This document shows positions 53,927 through 63,028 of a stretch of 64,000 nucleotides of DNA, one piece after another. How positions within the stretch are numbered: the stretch's first letter is position 1; each line of letters starts with the position of its first letter. The stretch comes from Flavihumibacter sp. UBA7668 (lineage in GTDB: Bacteria > Bacteroidota > Bacteroidia > Chitinophagales > Chitinophagaceae), in the NCBI RefSeq assembly GCF_002483205.1, contig NZ_DLHM01000007.1, positions 1,050,091-1,114,090 on the forward strand, read 5' to 3'. Under the pieces are notes generated by a model. It ran no database searches, was not told the DNA's origin, and was given only the letters and a program-made list of their open reading frames with translations. The translations under genes and the position numbers were made by a program.

Positions 53927-54565
53927 ATGAAAAAATGTGTTCAATTTTTATTAAGTGGATTTTTTTTACTGATCGCTTCATCTGCTTTTACCCAAAAGAA
54001 ATCAGATATTCTTAGTGAAGGAACACCACTGGTGTACTTAGGTGTGGATTTTTCCAAAACAAAAGTGATCAATGATATTGCTGCAACTACCTATGATATC
54101 AAAACAAGACATTTCCCGGGTATCAACCAGGTAGTGATTGCAGAACCTAAGAAATTCGACTGGCCTAAATACCTGGAGCGCGGTAATATTACCAATGATA
54201 TTGCTGCAGTTACAGCAATTAATGAAAAAATTGATGAAAAAGCTATCAATAGCAGTTCAACAGCTGATGAAACTCATCTGAAAGAAGCGGATATCCAGGG
54301 TATGGTGAACAAATACGATCTTTCCGGAAAGAAAGGAGTTGGACTGGTCATCATTATGGAAGCACTGAGTAAAACTTCAGAGTCAGCTTCTATGTATATC
54401 ACCTTCATCGATCTTTCTTCTAAAAAAGTATTACACACGGAACGTATGGTGGAAAAAGCAGGTGGTTTTGGTTTCCGTAACTATTACGCCAGTACCATTT
54501 TCAAAGCCATGCAATCCATAAAAAAATCGAAACTCAAGTCCTGGCGTTCCAGCTTTGGGTCCTGA
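53927..54565 (+). CDS. Secreted protein of unknown function inside the pigment locus
   Basis: 212 residues with a signal peptide (FLLSGFFLLIASSAFTQ). The mature part has GTPLVYLGVDFSKTKVIND near residue 30, two similar NDIAA segments (near 48 and 92), GLVIIMEALSKTSESASMYITFIDLSS near 140, and a basic C-terminus (SIKKSKLKSWRSSFGS). No family is recognised. It lies 17 bp after the dehydratase and 11 bp before the thioesterase, in the same strand, so a periplasmic role in pigment maturation or transport is possible. Confidence 0.65.
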   Translation: MKKCVQFLLSGFFLLIASSAFTQKKSDILSEGTPLVYLGVDFSKTKVINDIAATTYDIKTRHFPGINQVVIAEPKKFDWPKYLERGNITNDIAAVTAINEKIDEKAINSSSTADETHLKEADIQGMVNKYDLSGKKGVGLVIIMEALSKTSESASMYITFIDLSSKKVLHTERMVEKAGGFGFRNYYASTIFKAMQSIKKSKLKSWRSSFGS

Positions 54566-54576
54566 GTATAAAACCT

Positions 54577-55011
54577 ATGAATAAAGGATCCCTTTCATAT
54601 ACAACAGAACTGGCCGTACGCTTTAATGAAGCAGATCCGCTGGGCATTGTCTGGCATGGCCACTATGTGCGCTATTTCGAAGATGGCCGAGAAGCATTTG
54701 GCCAGGCATTCGAACTTAGTTACCTGCATATTTATAAACAGGGCTATTCCGTACCGATTGTGAAAATTGATGCGGATTACAAGAAATCACTGAAATACGG
54801 AGATCGGGTGATTATTGAAACGGAATATATTCCCTGCCATGCTGCCAAGTTGCAGTTTAATTATCGGTTGTATAATGCAGCTACCAGAGAACTGGTTGCA
54901 AAGGGGTCAACCATTCAGGTATTTTTGGATCATCCCGGAAATACCTTACAATTAATAAACCCGCCTTTTTATGAGGCATGGAAGAAAAAATACATAACAT
55001 CGGTTGACTGA
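54577..55011 (+). CDS. Acyl thioesterase, YbgC/4HBT type
   Basis: 144 residues of hotdog fold. VRFNEADPLGIVWHGHYVRYFEDGREAF at residue 10 is the 4-hydroxybenzoyl-CoA thioesterase signature with the catalytic Asp. It hydrolyses acyl-CoA or acyl-ACP thioesters. In this locus it may release or proofread the polyene chain. The stop shares a base with the start of the next ketosynthase (TGATG), showing coupling. Confidence 0.9.
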   Translation: MNKGSLSYTTELAVRFNEADPLGIVWHGHYVRYFEDGREAFGQAFELSYLHIYKQGYSVPIVKIDADYKKSLKYGDRVIIETEYIPCHAAKLQFNYRLYNAATRELVAKGSTIQVFLDHPGNTLQLINPPFYEAWKKKYITSVD

Positions 55012-56159
55012 TGACTGTCCCTCCTGTATATATAATTGCCCACCAGGTGCTGACTCCGCTTGCAAGCGGTACGGCTGCCAATCTGGATGCTATTGCAGAA
55101 GGAAAAACTGCAGTTGTTGACAATCGGCACCAGCTCTTTCAGGACCAGGGAATTTGTGGATCCTTATTCAGTGCTGAACAATGGCTTACAATGAAGGCAC
55201 CGTTGGGAAATAATTTCACCAACTTTGAATCCTTATTGCTACAATCAATCAACGAGGTGGTCAGGCAATCGGGGGTTAATCTTGCAGAAAAAGATTCGGT
55301 CCTGATTATAGCATCAACAAAGGGTAATATAGGAGAATTAAAACAAGGCGGAACCGATGCCGCTGAGTTGGCTGGCTTACACCATTCGGCTATTATGCTG
55401 GCCGGTGTTTTGAAGTACCATAGCCGACCCCTTATTGTATCAAATGCATGTATTTCCGGGATGACGGCTTTACTGGTAGCCAAACGATTACTACAGGCAG
55501 GTCATTATAAGCATGCAGTTGTAGCGGGCGCTGATTGTATCAGTCCATTTATTTTGGCAGGATTTAAATCTTTTCAGGCATTGAGTCCTGCTGTTTGCCG
55601 GCCTTTTGATAAAGATAGAAACGGATTAAATCTGGGTGAGGGAGCTGCGACGATAATTCTCAGTACGCAGCATGCAGCGTCGGTTACAATGGTATTAAGT
55701 GGAGGTGCAACCAGCAATGATGCCAATCATATTTCCGGGCCATCCAGAACCGGTGCTGAAATGGCACATGCCATCCGTGGATCCATGCGGCAGGCAGGTG
55801 TTCAGGCAGACAAAATTGGATTTATCTCAGCTCATGGAACTGCAACCCCTTACAATGATGAAATGGAATCCAAAGCCTTTTTAGCGGCTGAACTTAGCCA
55901 GGTACCTGCATTCAGTCTTAAAGCCAGCTTCGGCCATACACTCGGAGCTGCCGGGCTCATTGAATCGGCTATCTCTCTTGAAGCCATGAATCGGGGCTGG
56001 ATATTGCCATCCAAAGGATACAGCAACCATGGAGTAACAGTTCCGGTAACCATAGCGAAAGAGTTAAGTAAAAATCAATCGCTCCAACATTTTATAAAAA
56101 CAGGATCGGGTTTTGGCGGATGTAATGCAGCCCTGGTCTTCTCTAAAACAACCATATAG
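55011..56159 (+). CDS. Beta-ketoacyl-ACP synthase, intact active site, short form
   Basis: 382 residues. Nucleophile Cys147 in SNACISGMTA, the His in SAHGTATPYND, and the second His in ASFGHTLGAAGL are present. CRPFDKDRNGLNLGEGAATI near residue 198 confirms the family. It is a little shorter than the other two cluster ketosynthases. It may elongate or start the chain with a different ACP or starter. It follows the thioesterase directly and precedes the methyltransferase by 13 bp. Confidence 0.9.
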   Translation: MTVPPVYIIAHQVLTPLASGTAANLDAIAEGKTAVVDNRHQLFQDQGICGSLFSAEQWLTMKAPLGNNFTNFESLLLQSINEVVRQSGVNLAEKDSVLIIASTKGNIGELKQGGTDAAELAGLHHSAIMLAGVLKYHSRPLIVSNACISGMTALLVAKRLLQAGHYKHAVVAGADCISPFILAGFKSFQALSPAVCRPFDKDRNGLNLGEGAATIILSTQHAASVTMVLSGGATSNDANHISGPSRTGAEMAHAIRGSMRQAGVQADKIGFISAHGTATPYNDEMESKAFLAAELSQVPAFSLKASFGHTLGAAGLIESAISLEAMNRGWILPSKGYSNHGVTVPVTIAKELSKNQSLQHFIKTGSGFGGCNAALVFSKTTI

Positions 56160-56172
56160 TAGTTCAATTATT

Positions 56173-57243
56173 ATGAATCATTTTTCCAAAGACCGATTAA
56201 CAGCTGTAGAAGCAAAAGAAGCTGCTCAACGAGTTGCCTTTGGCCCCGTTATGTTCCAGGCTGCACAGGCCATGCGCAAAAATGGCCTGCTGCAAACTAT
56301 AAGAGATGCAGGTAAAGCAGGAATAACTATTGAAGAGGCAGCAGCCAAATCTGGTCTTTCCCATTATGGAGCACGGGTTTTGATGGAAGCTGGTTTGGGC
56401 ATGGGTGCTTTTCTGCTGAATGATGATAAGTACAGCATTACCAAAATGGGCTTTTTCCTACTCTCTGATCCTCTCACCAATGTGAACATGAATTTCATTG
56501 ATGATGTTTGTTATGACGGGCTGGCTGAATTGGAAGAAAGCATCGCCACCGGTAAACCGGAAGGATTAAAGGTTTTTGGTGAATGGACTACCATATATGA
56601 AGCACTTTCCAAATTGCCAAAACAGGTTCAGAAAAGCTGGTTTGAATTTGATCATTATTATTCTGATGGTTCCTTTCCTTTGGTGTTACCCATGGTATTT
56701 GCTACCGGAGTAAAAAAAATTATTGATATCGGCGGTAATACCGGAAAATGGAGTATTTCCTGCGCACAGTATGCTCCTGATATTTATGTTACAATTATGG
56801 ATTTACCAGGGCAGGTATCCATGGCAAAAGAAAAAATTGAATCACTTGGATTAGCAGATCGGATCCAGTTTCATCCGGTAAATATTCTGGATGAAAAGCA
56901 ACAATTTCCAAAAGGACATGATGGTGTTTGGATGAGCCAGTTTCTGGATTGTTTTTCTGATGATGAAATAACATCCATCCTTAAACGCAGTAATGATGCC
57001 ATTGACGAAAACGGATACGTTTTTATTCTGGAAAATTTCTGGGATTGTCAGCGATTCGAAGGAGCTGCCTTCAGTCTTCAGATGACATCGCTCTATTTTA
57101 CTGCTCTTGCAAATGGGAATAGCCAAATGTACGATTCGAAGGTTTTCAAAAAATGTATTTATGATGCGGGATTAAAAATCGAAGAGCAGATAGATCATAT
57201 CGGTGAAGGCGGGCATACACTCCTGATCTGCCGCAAACAATAA
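56173..57243 (+). CDS. SAM-dependent methyltransferase (O-methyltransferase-like)
   Basis: 356 residues from the ATG at 56173; the upstream extension would overlap the ketosynthase. Residues 1-100 are a winged-helix dimerisation-like domain (ITIEEAAAKSGLSHYGARVLMEAG). The SAM-binding motif is KIIDIGGNTGKWSISCAQ near 181, with TIMDLPGQVSMAKEKIESLGLADRIQ after it and FPKGHDGVWMSQFLDCFSDDE near 240. This architecture is shared with plant- and polyketide-type O-methyltransferases. The likely target is the ring or phenol of the aryl head; C-methylation is not excluded. Confidence 0.87.
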   Translation: MNHFSKDRLTAVEAKEAAQRVAFGPVMFQAAQAMRKNGLLQTIRDAGKAGITIEEAAAKSGLSHYGARVLMEAGLGMGAFLLNDDKYSITKMGFFLLSDPLTNVNMNFIDDVCYDGLAELEESIATGKPEGLKVFGEWTTIYEALSKLPKQVQKSWFEFDHYYSDGSFPLVLPMVFATGVKKIIDIGGNTGKWSISCAQYAPDIYVTIMDLPGQVSMAKEKIESLGLADRIQFHPVNILDEKQQFPKGHDGVWMSQFLDCFSDDEITSILKRSNDAIDENGYVFILENFWDCQRFEGAAFSLQMTSLYFTALANGNSQMYDSKVFKKCIYDAGLKIEEQIDHIGEGGHTLLICRKQ

Positions 57244-57287
57244 TTAACCATTAATCATCCACATTTTTCAATCCTAAAACAATCAAT

Positions 57288-58535
57288 GTGAAGCATATTC
57301 AAACAGATGTCCTGGTCATTGGTGCTGGTCCCTCTGGCACTGTTGCGGCCTCCATCATTAAAAAAGCCGGCTATAATGTTACCATCGTGGAGAAAATGAA
57401 ATTTCCCCGTTTTGTAATTGGGGAGAGTTTATTGCCACGCTGTATGGAAGCACTCGAGGAAGCTGGATTTCTGGATGCAGTTCGGGAGAAATCTTTTCAG
57501 GAAAAATTTGGGGCGAAATTTGTAAAGGATGGAATGATCTGTGATTATTCATTTGGTGATCAGTTTACAAAAGGATGGACCTGGACCTGGCAGGCGCCAA
57601 GGGCAGAATTGGATAAAACACTTGCCGACTGCTGTGAAGCGATGGATATTCCCATTCATTATGAAACAACGGTAACAGATATCCGTTTTACCGGTTCAGA
57701 TTCAATAACCACCGTGGTTGATAAAGAAGGCCAAAACGCTACCATCAGTGCTCGCTTTATTGTTGATGGAAGCGGATATGGACGGGTTATTCCAAAATTA
57801 TTCGGACTCGATCGCCCCTCTTCCCTTCCAGGCAGAAAAGCCCTGTTTTGTCATATGAAGGACGAAAAAAGAATGGCGGTGCATGAGCCCAATAGAATCA
57901 CCATTGTTACACATAAACCCGGTGTATGGATCTGGGTAATTCCATTTTCTTCCGGTATTACTTCGGTAGGATATGTGGGCGACCCTTCCTTTTTTGCAAA
58001 CTACAGTGGAAATAACGAAGAGGTTTACAATGCGTTATTGGAAGCTGAACCCTATCTGGCTGATCGGTTTAGGGGAGCTGAAAAAATATTTGAAGTTCGG
58101 TCTCTGGAATCATGGTCAGCAACCTGCGATAAATTTTATGGAGATGGTTTTGTGCTGACAGGAAATGTTACCGAGTTCCTTGACCCAATTTTTTCATCCG
58201 GAGTAACGCTCGCAACGGTATCAAGTCAAACTGCAGCACATCTGGTAATCCGTACATTACAGGGAGGAAAAGTGGATTGGGATAAGGAATATATGGAACA
58301 CATGATGCAGGGTGTGAATACTTTCCGCACTTATGTGAATTGCTGGTACGACGGCACCCTGGATACTATTTTCTTCTCCAAAAACCAGCAGCCTGAAATT
58401 AAAAACATGATTTGTTCTGTTTTGGCTGGATATGTTTGGGATAAGGAGAATCCTTTCGTAAAAGAACATTTCCGACAGGTTAAAAAATTAGCCCGAACAC
58501 TTACATTAAAACAAATGTTGGAAGAAGGTTCATGA
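57288..58535 (+). CDS. Flavin-dependent halogenase-like oxidoreductase
   Basis: 415 residues from a GTG at 57288. The FAD motif VIGAGPSGTVAAS starts at residue 9, followed by GESLLPRCMEALEEAGF near 46. Both motifs regarded as diagnostic of flavin-dependent halogenases are present: WxWxIP as WIWVIP at 214-219 and FxxPxxSxG as FLDPIFSSG at 297-305. EKFGAKFV near 73 fits pyrrole/phenol-type halogenases. Some flexirubins are chlorinated, so ring chlorination is a plausible reaction. Hydroxylation by a related monooxygenase cannot be excluded. The stop overlaps the next gene as ATGA. Confidence 0.82.
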   Translation: MKHIQTDVLVIGAGPSGTVAASIIKKAGYNVTIVEKMKFPRFVIGESLLPRCMEALEEAGFLDAVREKSFQEKFGAKFVKDGMICDYSFGDQFTKGWTWTWQAPRAELDKTLADCCEAMDIPIHYETTVTDIRFTGSDSITTVVDKEGQNATISARFIVDGSGYGRVIPKLFGLDRPSSLPGRKALFCHMKDEKRMAVHEPNRITIVTHKPGVWIWVIPFSSGITSVGYVGDPSFFANYSGNNEEVYNALLEAEPYLADRFRGAEKIFEVRSLESWSATCDKFYGDGFVLTGNVTEFLDPIFSSGVTLATVSSQTAAHLVIRTLQGGKVDWDKEYMEHMMQGVNTFRTYVNCWYDGTLDTIFFSKNQQPEIKNMICSVLAGYVWDKENPFVKEHFRQVKKLARTLTLKQMLEEGS

Positions 58536-59185
58536 GTACTCAGTCAATGGCAGCTTACTGGATTAATGCGGCGGCGAGGATCAGTGAAAATCGGGCCTTC
58601 CGAAACAGCGAATTACTGTTGGAGAAACAGCGCGCTTCCGCGGATGAGTTTTTAGCTGAACTATACAGCAAAATTGGCCTGAATTATCCAAAATGGTACA
58701 AAATGGACCGGCTTTCCAAACTGGGAATGCTAGCGGCAGAGCTGGTACTCAGTTCGCCTTTTAACAGCAGGGAGTATGATCCGTTTGAATTGGGTATTGT
58801 ATTGTCAAACAGACATTCCAGTCTGGATACTGACCGAAAATTCGTGGAGCAGTTAGGCGGAATTCCGAGTCCGGCTGTTTTTGTATACACCCTGCCTAAT
58901 ATAGTAACCGGAGAAATCAGCATCCGGCATGGTTTTAAGGGAGAGCAGGCATTTTTTATTGATGAGGAGTTTCCTGCAGAATTTCTGGTAAACTATATTA
59001 GCCGGCTTTTTGAAGAGGGCTCAACCCATACCTGTCTCGTAGGCTGGACAGACATTCTGGGAGAGAGCTACAATGCAACCCTGTACAGAGTTTCCCGGGT
59101 TCGGGAGGATTCAGTACATTCAATCCCTTTTACAAGTAAAAATCTTTATCAATATCTACATCATGAACAGGGATCAGTTAGTTGA
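58532..59185 (+). CDS. Ketosynthase-like chain-length-factor protein, N-terminal half only
   Basis: 217 residues, about half a ketosynthase. The N-terminal thiolase-like half is present (WYKMDRLSKLGMLAAELVL, FELGIVLSNRHSSLDTD), with AVFVYTLPNIVTGEISIRHG near 110 as in ApeC-type chain-length factors. There is no nucleophile Cys and no C-terminal half with the two His residues. It would pair with an active ketosynthase as a heterodimer. Its 3' end overlaps the second ACP gene by 23 bp. Confidence 0.8.
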   Translation: MSTQSMAAYWINAAARISENRAFRNSELLLEKQRASADEFLAELYSKIGLNYPKWYKMDRLSKLGMLAAELVLSSPFNSREYDPFELGIVLSNRHSSLDTDRKFVEQLGGIPSPAVFVYTLPNIVTGEISIRHGFKGEQAFFIDEEFPAEFLVNYISRLFEEGSTHTCLVGWTDILGESYNATLYRVSRVREDSVHSIPFTSKNLYQYLHHEQGSVS

Positions 59186-59432
59186 AGAATTAAAACAGCA
59201 GATAATTGAACAATTGAATTTGCAGGTGAAACCGTCTGATATTGTGGCGGCTGATCCGTTGTTCAATGAAGGATTGGGGCTGGACTCGATCGATGCCTTA
59301 GAGCTGATTGTTCTAATGCAGCAGAAGTACCGGATTAAGCTGGCGAATGCAGAAGATGGTCCAAAAGTATTTCAGTCGGTAGATACCATGGCTGATTTTA
59401 TTATTGCCAATCAAACTCCACAAGCAGGCTGA
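59163..59432 (+). CDS. Acyl carrier protein 2 of the pigment locus
   Basis: 89 residues from the ATG at 59163, inside the end of the previous gene; a longer frame exists but its extra residues are not ACP-like. The attachment Ser42 is in GLGLDSIDALELIVLMQQ. The sequence matches aryl-polyene and FabF-associated ACPs with the LGLDSIDALEL pattern. The next ketosynthase starts 1 bp after its stop. Confidence 0.92.
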   Translation: MNRDQLVEELKQQIIEQLNLQVKPSDIVAADPLFNEGLGLDSIDALELIVLMQQKYRIKLANAEDGPKVFQSVDTMADFIIANQTPQAG

Positions 59433-59433
59433 T

Positions 59434-60660
59434 ATGCAGCAGGCGGTTTACATAGCAGGCAAAGGTGCGATCTCCTGTATTGGTAAAAATGTGCAGGAAA
59501 ATAGTTCAGCATTACATGAGGGAAGAACAGGAATCGGCCCCATCCGTTACCTGCATACCTTGCATGCAACAACTTTTCCTGCCGGAGAGGTAAAAGCAGA
59601 TAACGATGAATTGGCTGCAATGGCTGGATGGACTGGCACCAATAGCCGGACATCCCTGCTTGGATTTATTGCAGCCCGGGAAGCGCTGCAGGAAGCAGGG
59701 TTATGGGAGGGAAATCGCATCAGACAAAACATGAATGGCCGGCGTTTGCGGATTGGACTGATTTCTTCTACCACAGTAGCCGGAATGGATCTCACAGAAA
59801 ATTTTTTTCCCGGCTTTCTTGATAATTCCGCTTCAGGCAAATTACGGTTTGTAAAACAACATGAAGCTGGCGCAACAACCGAACGAATTGCGCTTGGTTT
59901 GGGGGTGAAAGATTATCTGAATACCATCAGTACCGCCTGTTCCTCTTCGGCAAACGCCATTATGCTGGGGGCCCGCCTATTGAAAGCGGGACAGTTGGAT
60001 GTTGTTATTGCGGGAGGAACGGATGCTTTATCAAAATTTACCCTAAACGGATTTAATACCCTGATGATTCTGGATCAACAACTTTGTCAGCCTTTTGACA
60101 AACAAAGGCGCGGACTCAATCTGGGTGAAGGAGCAGGATTTGTTGTTTTGGTTGGGGATGAAACTGCCAAATTATTGGGCGGATCATATAAAGTTAAACT
60201 GGCTGGTTATGCCAATGCAAATGATGCACATCACCAGACAGCCTCTTCTCCCGATGGTACCGGATCTTTCCTGGCAATGAAAGGCGCGCTTGAAATGGCG
60301 GGTGTTTCGCCTGAAGAAGTAGGGTATATCAACCTGCATGGTACTGGTACACAAAACAATGATTCATCCGAAAGCATTGCCATTCAACGATTGTTTGGAA
60401 ATCGCTATCCGGCAATGAGTACTACCAAATCATTTACCGGACATACACTAGCAGCATGCGGGGGACTGGAAGCAATTTATTCCTGTGTTTCACTGGAAGA
60501 ACAGGTATTGTTTCCCTGTTTACGCATACAACAACCTGTTATAGATGATCCGGGTGTTGTAGTTACAAGTTTGCGTCAGGTTACCGGCCTGCGTTCTATT
60601 TTATCCAATTCCTTCGGTTTCGGAGGAAATTGTTCATCCTTATTTTTTTCGCTGACCTGA
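59434..60660 (+). CDS. Beta-ketoacyl-ACP synthase, intact active site
   Basis: 408 residues from the ATG at 59434. Cys169 in STACSSSANA, the His in NLHGTGTQNND, and the second His in STTKSFTGHTLAACGG give a full Cys-His-His set. CQPFDKQRRGLNLGEGAGF near residue 222 is standard. It sits next to ACP 2 and the degenerate ketosynthase at 60662, so these may form the elongating KS/CLF unit. Confidence 0.92.
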   Translation: MQQAVYIAGKGAISCIGKNVQENSSALHEGRTGIGPIRYLHTLHATTFPAGEVKADNDELAAMAGWTGTNSRTSLLGFIAAREALQEAGLWEGNRIRQNMNGRRLRIGLISSTTVAGMDLTENFFPGFLDNSASGKLRFVKQHEAGATTERIALGLGVKDYLNTISTACSSSANAIMLGARLLKAGQLDVVIAGGTDALSKFTLNGFNTLMILDQQLCQPFDKQRRGLNLGEGAGFVVLVGDETAKLLGGSYKVKLAGYANANDAHHQTASSPDGTGSFLAMKGALEMAGVSPEEVGYINLHGTGTQNNDSSESIAIQRLFGNRYPAMSTTKSFTGHTLAACGGLEAIYSCVSLEEQVLFPCLRIQQPVIDDPGVVVTSLRQVTGLRSILSNSFGFGGNCSSLFFSLT

Positions 60661-60661
60661 T

Positions 60662-61648
60662 ATGTTTATCAACGGAGCTTCCGCCATATCGCCCCTTCCT
60701 GTTTTTGATGCAGTTTCAGCTGGTGTCAACGTTGTACCTGTGTTAACCCAAAGAGGGAAAGTGACCGAACCGGATTACGGCAGTTTGATTGATCAAAAGC
60801 TGATTCGACGGATGAGCCGGATTATCCGGATGGGAGTTGCCACGGCAATGGATGCCCTTAAACAGGCAGGAATTCAGGATCCCGATGCAATCCTGACAGG
60901 AACAGCTTATGGATGCCTGGAGGATACCGGAATTTTCCTGAAGCGCCTGGTAGAAAACAAGGAGGAAATGCTGACACCTACTGCATTTATACAATCTACC
61001 CATAATACGGTTGGCGCTCAGGTAGCTTTATTGCTAAAATGCCATTCCTATAATAATACGTACGTACAAAGGTCGCATTCATTTGAGTTATCACTGATGG
61101 ATGCCAGACTATGGTTAACTGAAAATCCGGGTTCATCCGTTTTGGTTGGTGCTGCAGATGAATTGACGGATTATAGTTACGCATTGTTGGAACGATTTGC
61201 TCAGTTTCGAAACCAGTGGGGTGGAGAAGGAGCGGCCTATTTTCTGGTACAATCAGAAAGCAATTCGGCTTCCTGGGCCCGGATAGAGCAGATTTATACC
61301 CTCTTTCAACCGGATCTGGAAGAGATTACAGCATTTGCAACAAAGCTTTCTGAAGAGCAGAATGGGATTGATCTGTTGTTGTCGGGAATGGAATCAGGAG
61401 ATGTTAACGCAGACCAATATGCGAGGATTCATGGGTTCATCGGAGAAGATATTCCGGTTATTCATTATAAACAATATTGCGGTTCCTATCCAACTGCAAC
61501 TGCCTTTGCCTGTTGGCTCGGCGCCTTTTGGTTGAAAACTGGTAAGGTGGATGCCGGATCTTTACAACTGAATGCACCAAAGCGAATACTGATTTATCAG
61601 ACAGATTCCATGGGATATCATTCATTCATTCTTTTAAAGTCATGCTGA
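60662..61648 (+). CDS. Degenerate ketosynthase-like protein without catalytic residues
   Basis: 328 residues. The fold is recognisable from RIIRMGVATAMDALKQAGI, GTAYGCLEDTGIF and SSVLVGAADELTDYSYALL. The nucleophile position reads YVQRSHSFELS, with no Cys. The first His loop (NxHGTGT) is missing, and the second (KxxxGHxxAA) reads KQYCGSYPTATAF. The protein therefore cannot condense acyl groups. A chain-length-factor or scaffold role with the adjacent ketosynthase is likely. It begins 1 bp after that gene and overlaps the next by 7 bp. Confidence 0.82.
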   Translation: MFINGASAISPLPVFDAVSAGVNVVPVLTQRGKVTEPDYGSLIDQKLIRRMSRIIRMGVATAMDALKQAGIQDPDAILTGTAYGCLEDTGIFLKRLVENKEEMLTPTAFIQSTHNTVGAQVALLLKCHSYNNTYVQRSHSFELSLMDARLWLTENPGSSVLVGAADELTDYSYALLERFAQFRNQWGGEGAAYFLVQSESNSASWARIEQIYTLFQPDLEEITAFATKLSEEQNGIDLLLSGMESGDVNADQYARIHGFIGEDIPVIHYKQYCGSYPTATAFACWLGAFWLKTGKVDAGSLQLNAPKRILIYQTDSMGYHSFILLKSC

Positions 61649-62403
61649 GCTTTAAGAACAGCTCCATACTTGTTATCCTTCTTTTGATAACGGTACTTGT
61701 TTTGGACCAGTCCTGGTGGGTTCATGTGGCGATCCTGATGGTTTACCTGTCTGTACTTGTTTGGGGTAGTATCCGGATTGATTCACAGTTTTATACACGG
61801 GCTATATGCAATGGCAAAGATGATAAACCTCAGATAGCAATCAGCTTTGATGATGGTCCACTGCCACAGTATACATCATCAATTCTGGTTACCCTTGCAA
61901 GGGAAAAAGTGCCGGCTTGTTTTTTCTGTATAGGCAAAAACATTAAAGCATCTCCTGAATTAACCAAAGAAATCGTTAAACAGGGTCATATTATTGGGAA
62001 TCATAGTTTTAGTCACGATGCAATGTTTGATCTTTATTCAGCGTCCAGCATGCAAAGCGAATTGGAAGAAACAAATGAATTGATTTTTAATGCAACAGGA
62101 AAATCAGTTCGTTTTTTTCGGCCTCCCTATGGAGTTACCAATCCCAATCTGGCAAGTGCAATTAAAAAAACCGGGATGACAACCATTGGCTGGAATATCC
62201 GGTCTTTGGACACAGTGGCAAAAGATGAAAACATCCTTTTGGAAAAACTGTTGAAGCAGGTAAGGCCGGGGGCAATTGTGCTTTTTCATGACACCATGGC
62301 TATAACTGACAGGTTGCTGCCCCGTTTTATTGCCGGTGTGAGAGAAAAAGGAGTTGAAATTGTACCCATTGATCAACTGATTAACGAAAATGCATATGCG
62401 TAA
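61642..62403 (+). CDS. Polysaccharide deacetylase family protein (NodB domain)
   Basis: 253 residues. Two short hydrophobic segments (ILVILLLITVLVL, VAILMVYLSVLVW) anchor the N-terminus. The NodB domain has AISFDDGPLPQYTS near residue 68, GHIIGNHSFSHD near 116 (metal-binding His pair), FFRPPYG near 155 and IVLFHDT near 213. Family members remove N- or O-acetyl groups from sugars. Here it overlaps LolA and is part of the pigment operon; deacylation of the lipid or sugar carrier is an inference. Confidence 0.88.
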   Translation: MLSFKNSSILVILLLITVLVLDQSWWVHVAILMVYLSVLVWGSIRIDSQFYTRAICNGKDDKPQIAISFDDGPLPQYTSSILVTLAREKVPACFFCIGKNIKASPELTKEIVKQGHIIGNHSFSHDAMFDLYSASSMQSELEETNELIFNATGKSVRFFRPPYGVTNPNLASAIKKTGMTTIGWNIRSLDTVAKDENILLEKLLKQVRPGAIVLFHDTMAITDRLLPRFIAGVREKGVEIVPIDQLINENAYA

Positions 62404-63028
62404 AATAGTTTTTCTTTTATTTATAATGGCAGGATTTGGCGTTCATGCCCAGCATAAGGGCTTTTCGCCTGTTTCTGACCTGGTTGCATTTAAGACCGCA
62501 TTTACACAGAAAGCTGTACTGGTGAACTCCATTCGCTGTGATTTTACTCAGGAAAAAAACCTTAGTTTGTTGGAGGAGAAAATTCTTTCAAAAGGAAAGT
62601 TCTGGTTCAAAAAAGATAATCTTGTACGGATGGAATACCAGCATCCTTTTCAATACCTCATGATCATTAACGGTAAAAATATTTACATCAAAGATGGTCA
62701 GAAAGAGAACAAAGTAGCTGTACGATCCAATAAGCTGTTCCAAAAAATTAATCAGCTAACCATAGACTGCGTACAGGGTACGGTTTTCTCTAATCCTGAT
62801 TTTTCTGTCAAAGCCTTTGAAAACAAACAACAATATCTTGTAGAAATGGTACCTGTTACCAAAGAAATGAAGGAGTTTTTCTCCGCTATTCTGGTTCGGA
62901 TAGATCGAAAAGATTATGCAGTTTCCAGTATAAATATGATGGAGAAAGGGGGCGATTTTACATTAATAAGTTTCCAGAACAAAGAAATAAACCAAGTAAT
63001 CCCTGATGCGCTTTTTCAGCAGAAATAA
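62396..63028 (+). CDS. LolA-like outer membrane lipoprotein carrier
   Basis: 210 residues from the ATG at 62396, overlapping the deacetylase by 8 bp; a near-identical start at 62390 is possible. Signal peptide (IVFLLFIMAGFGVHAQ). The LolA domain shows SIRCDFTQEKNLSLLEEKILSKGKFWF-type features near 40 and LVRMEYQHPFQYLMIINGKNIYI near 72. LolA chaperones hydrophobic cargo through the periplasm. Inside pigment loci such genes probably carry the aryl-polyene lipid to the outer membrane. Confidence 0.88.
   Translation: MRKIVFLLFIMAGFGVHAQHKGFSPVSDLVAFKTAFTQKAVLVNSIRCDFTQEKNLSLLEEKILSKGKFWFKKDNLVRMEYQHPFQYLMIINGKNIYIKDGQKENKVAVRSNKLFQKINQLTIDCVQGTVFSNPDFSVKAFENKQQYLVEMVPVTKEMKEFFSAILVRIDRKDYAVSSINMMEKGGDFTLISFQNKEINQVIPDALFQQK

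Noticed and set aside
59073..59162. Longer N-terminus for the second ACP
   Set aside because: It reads through the previous coding region in another frame and is not ACP-like; the ATG at 59163 gives a normal 89-residue ACP.
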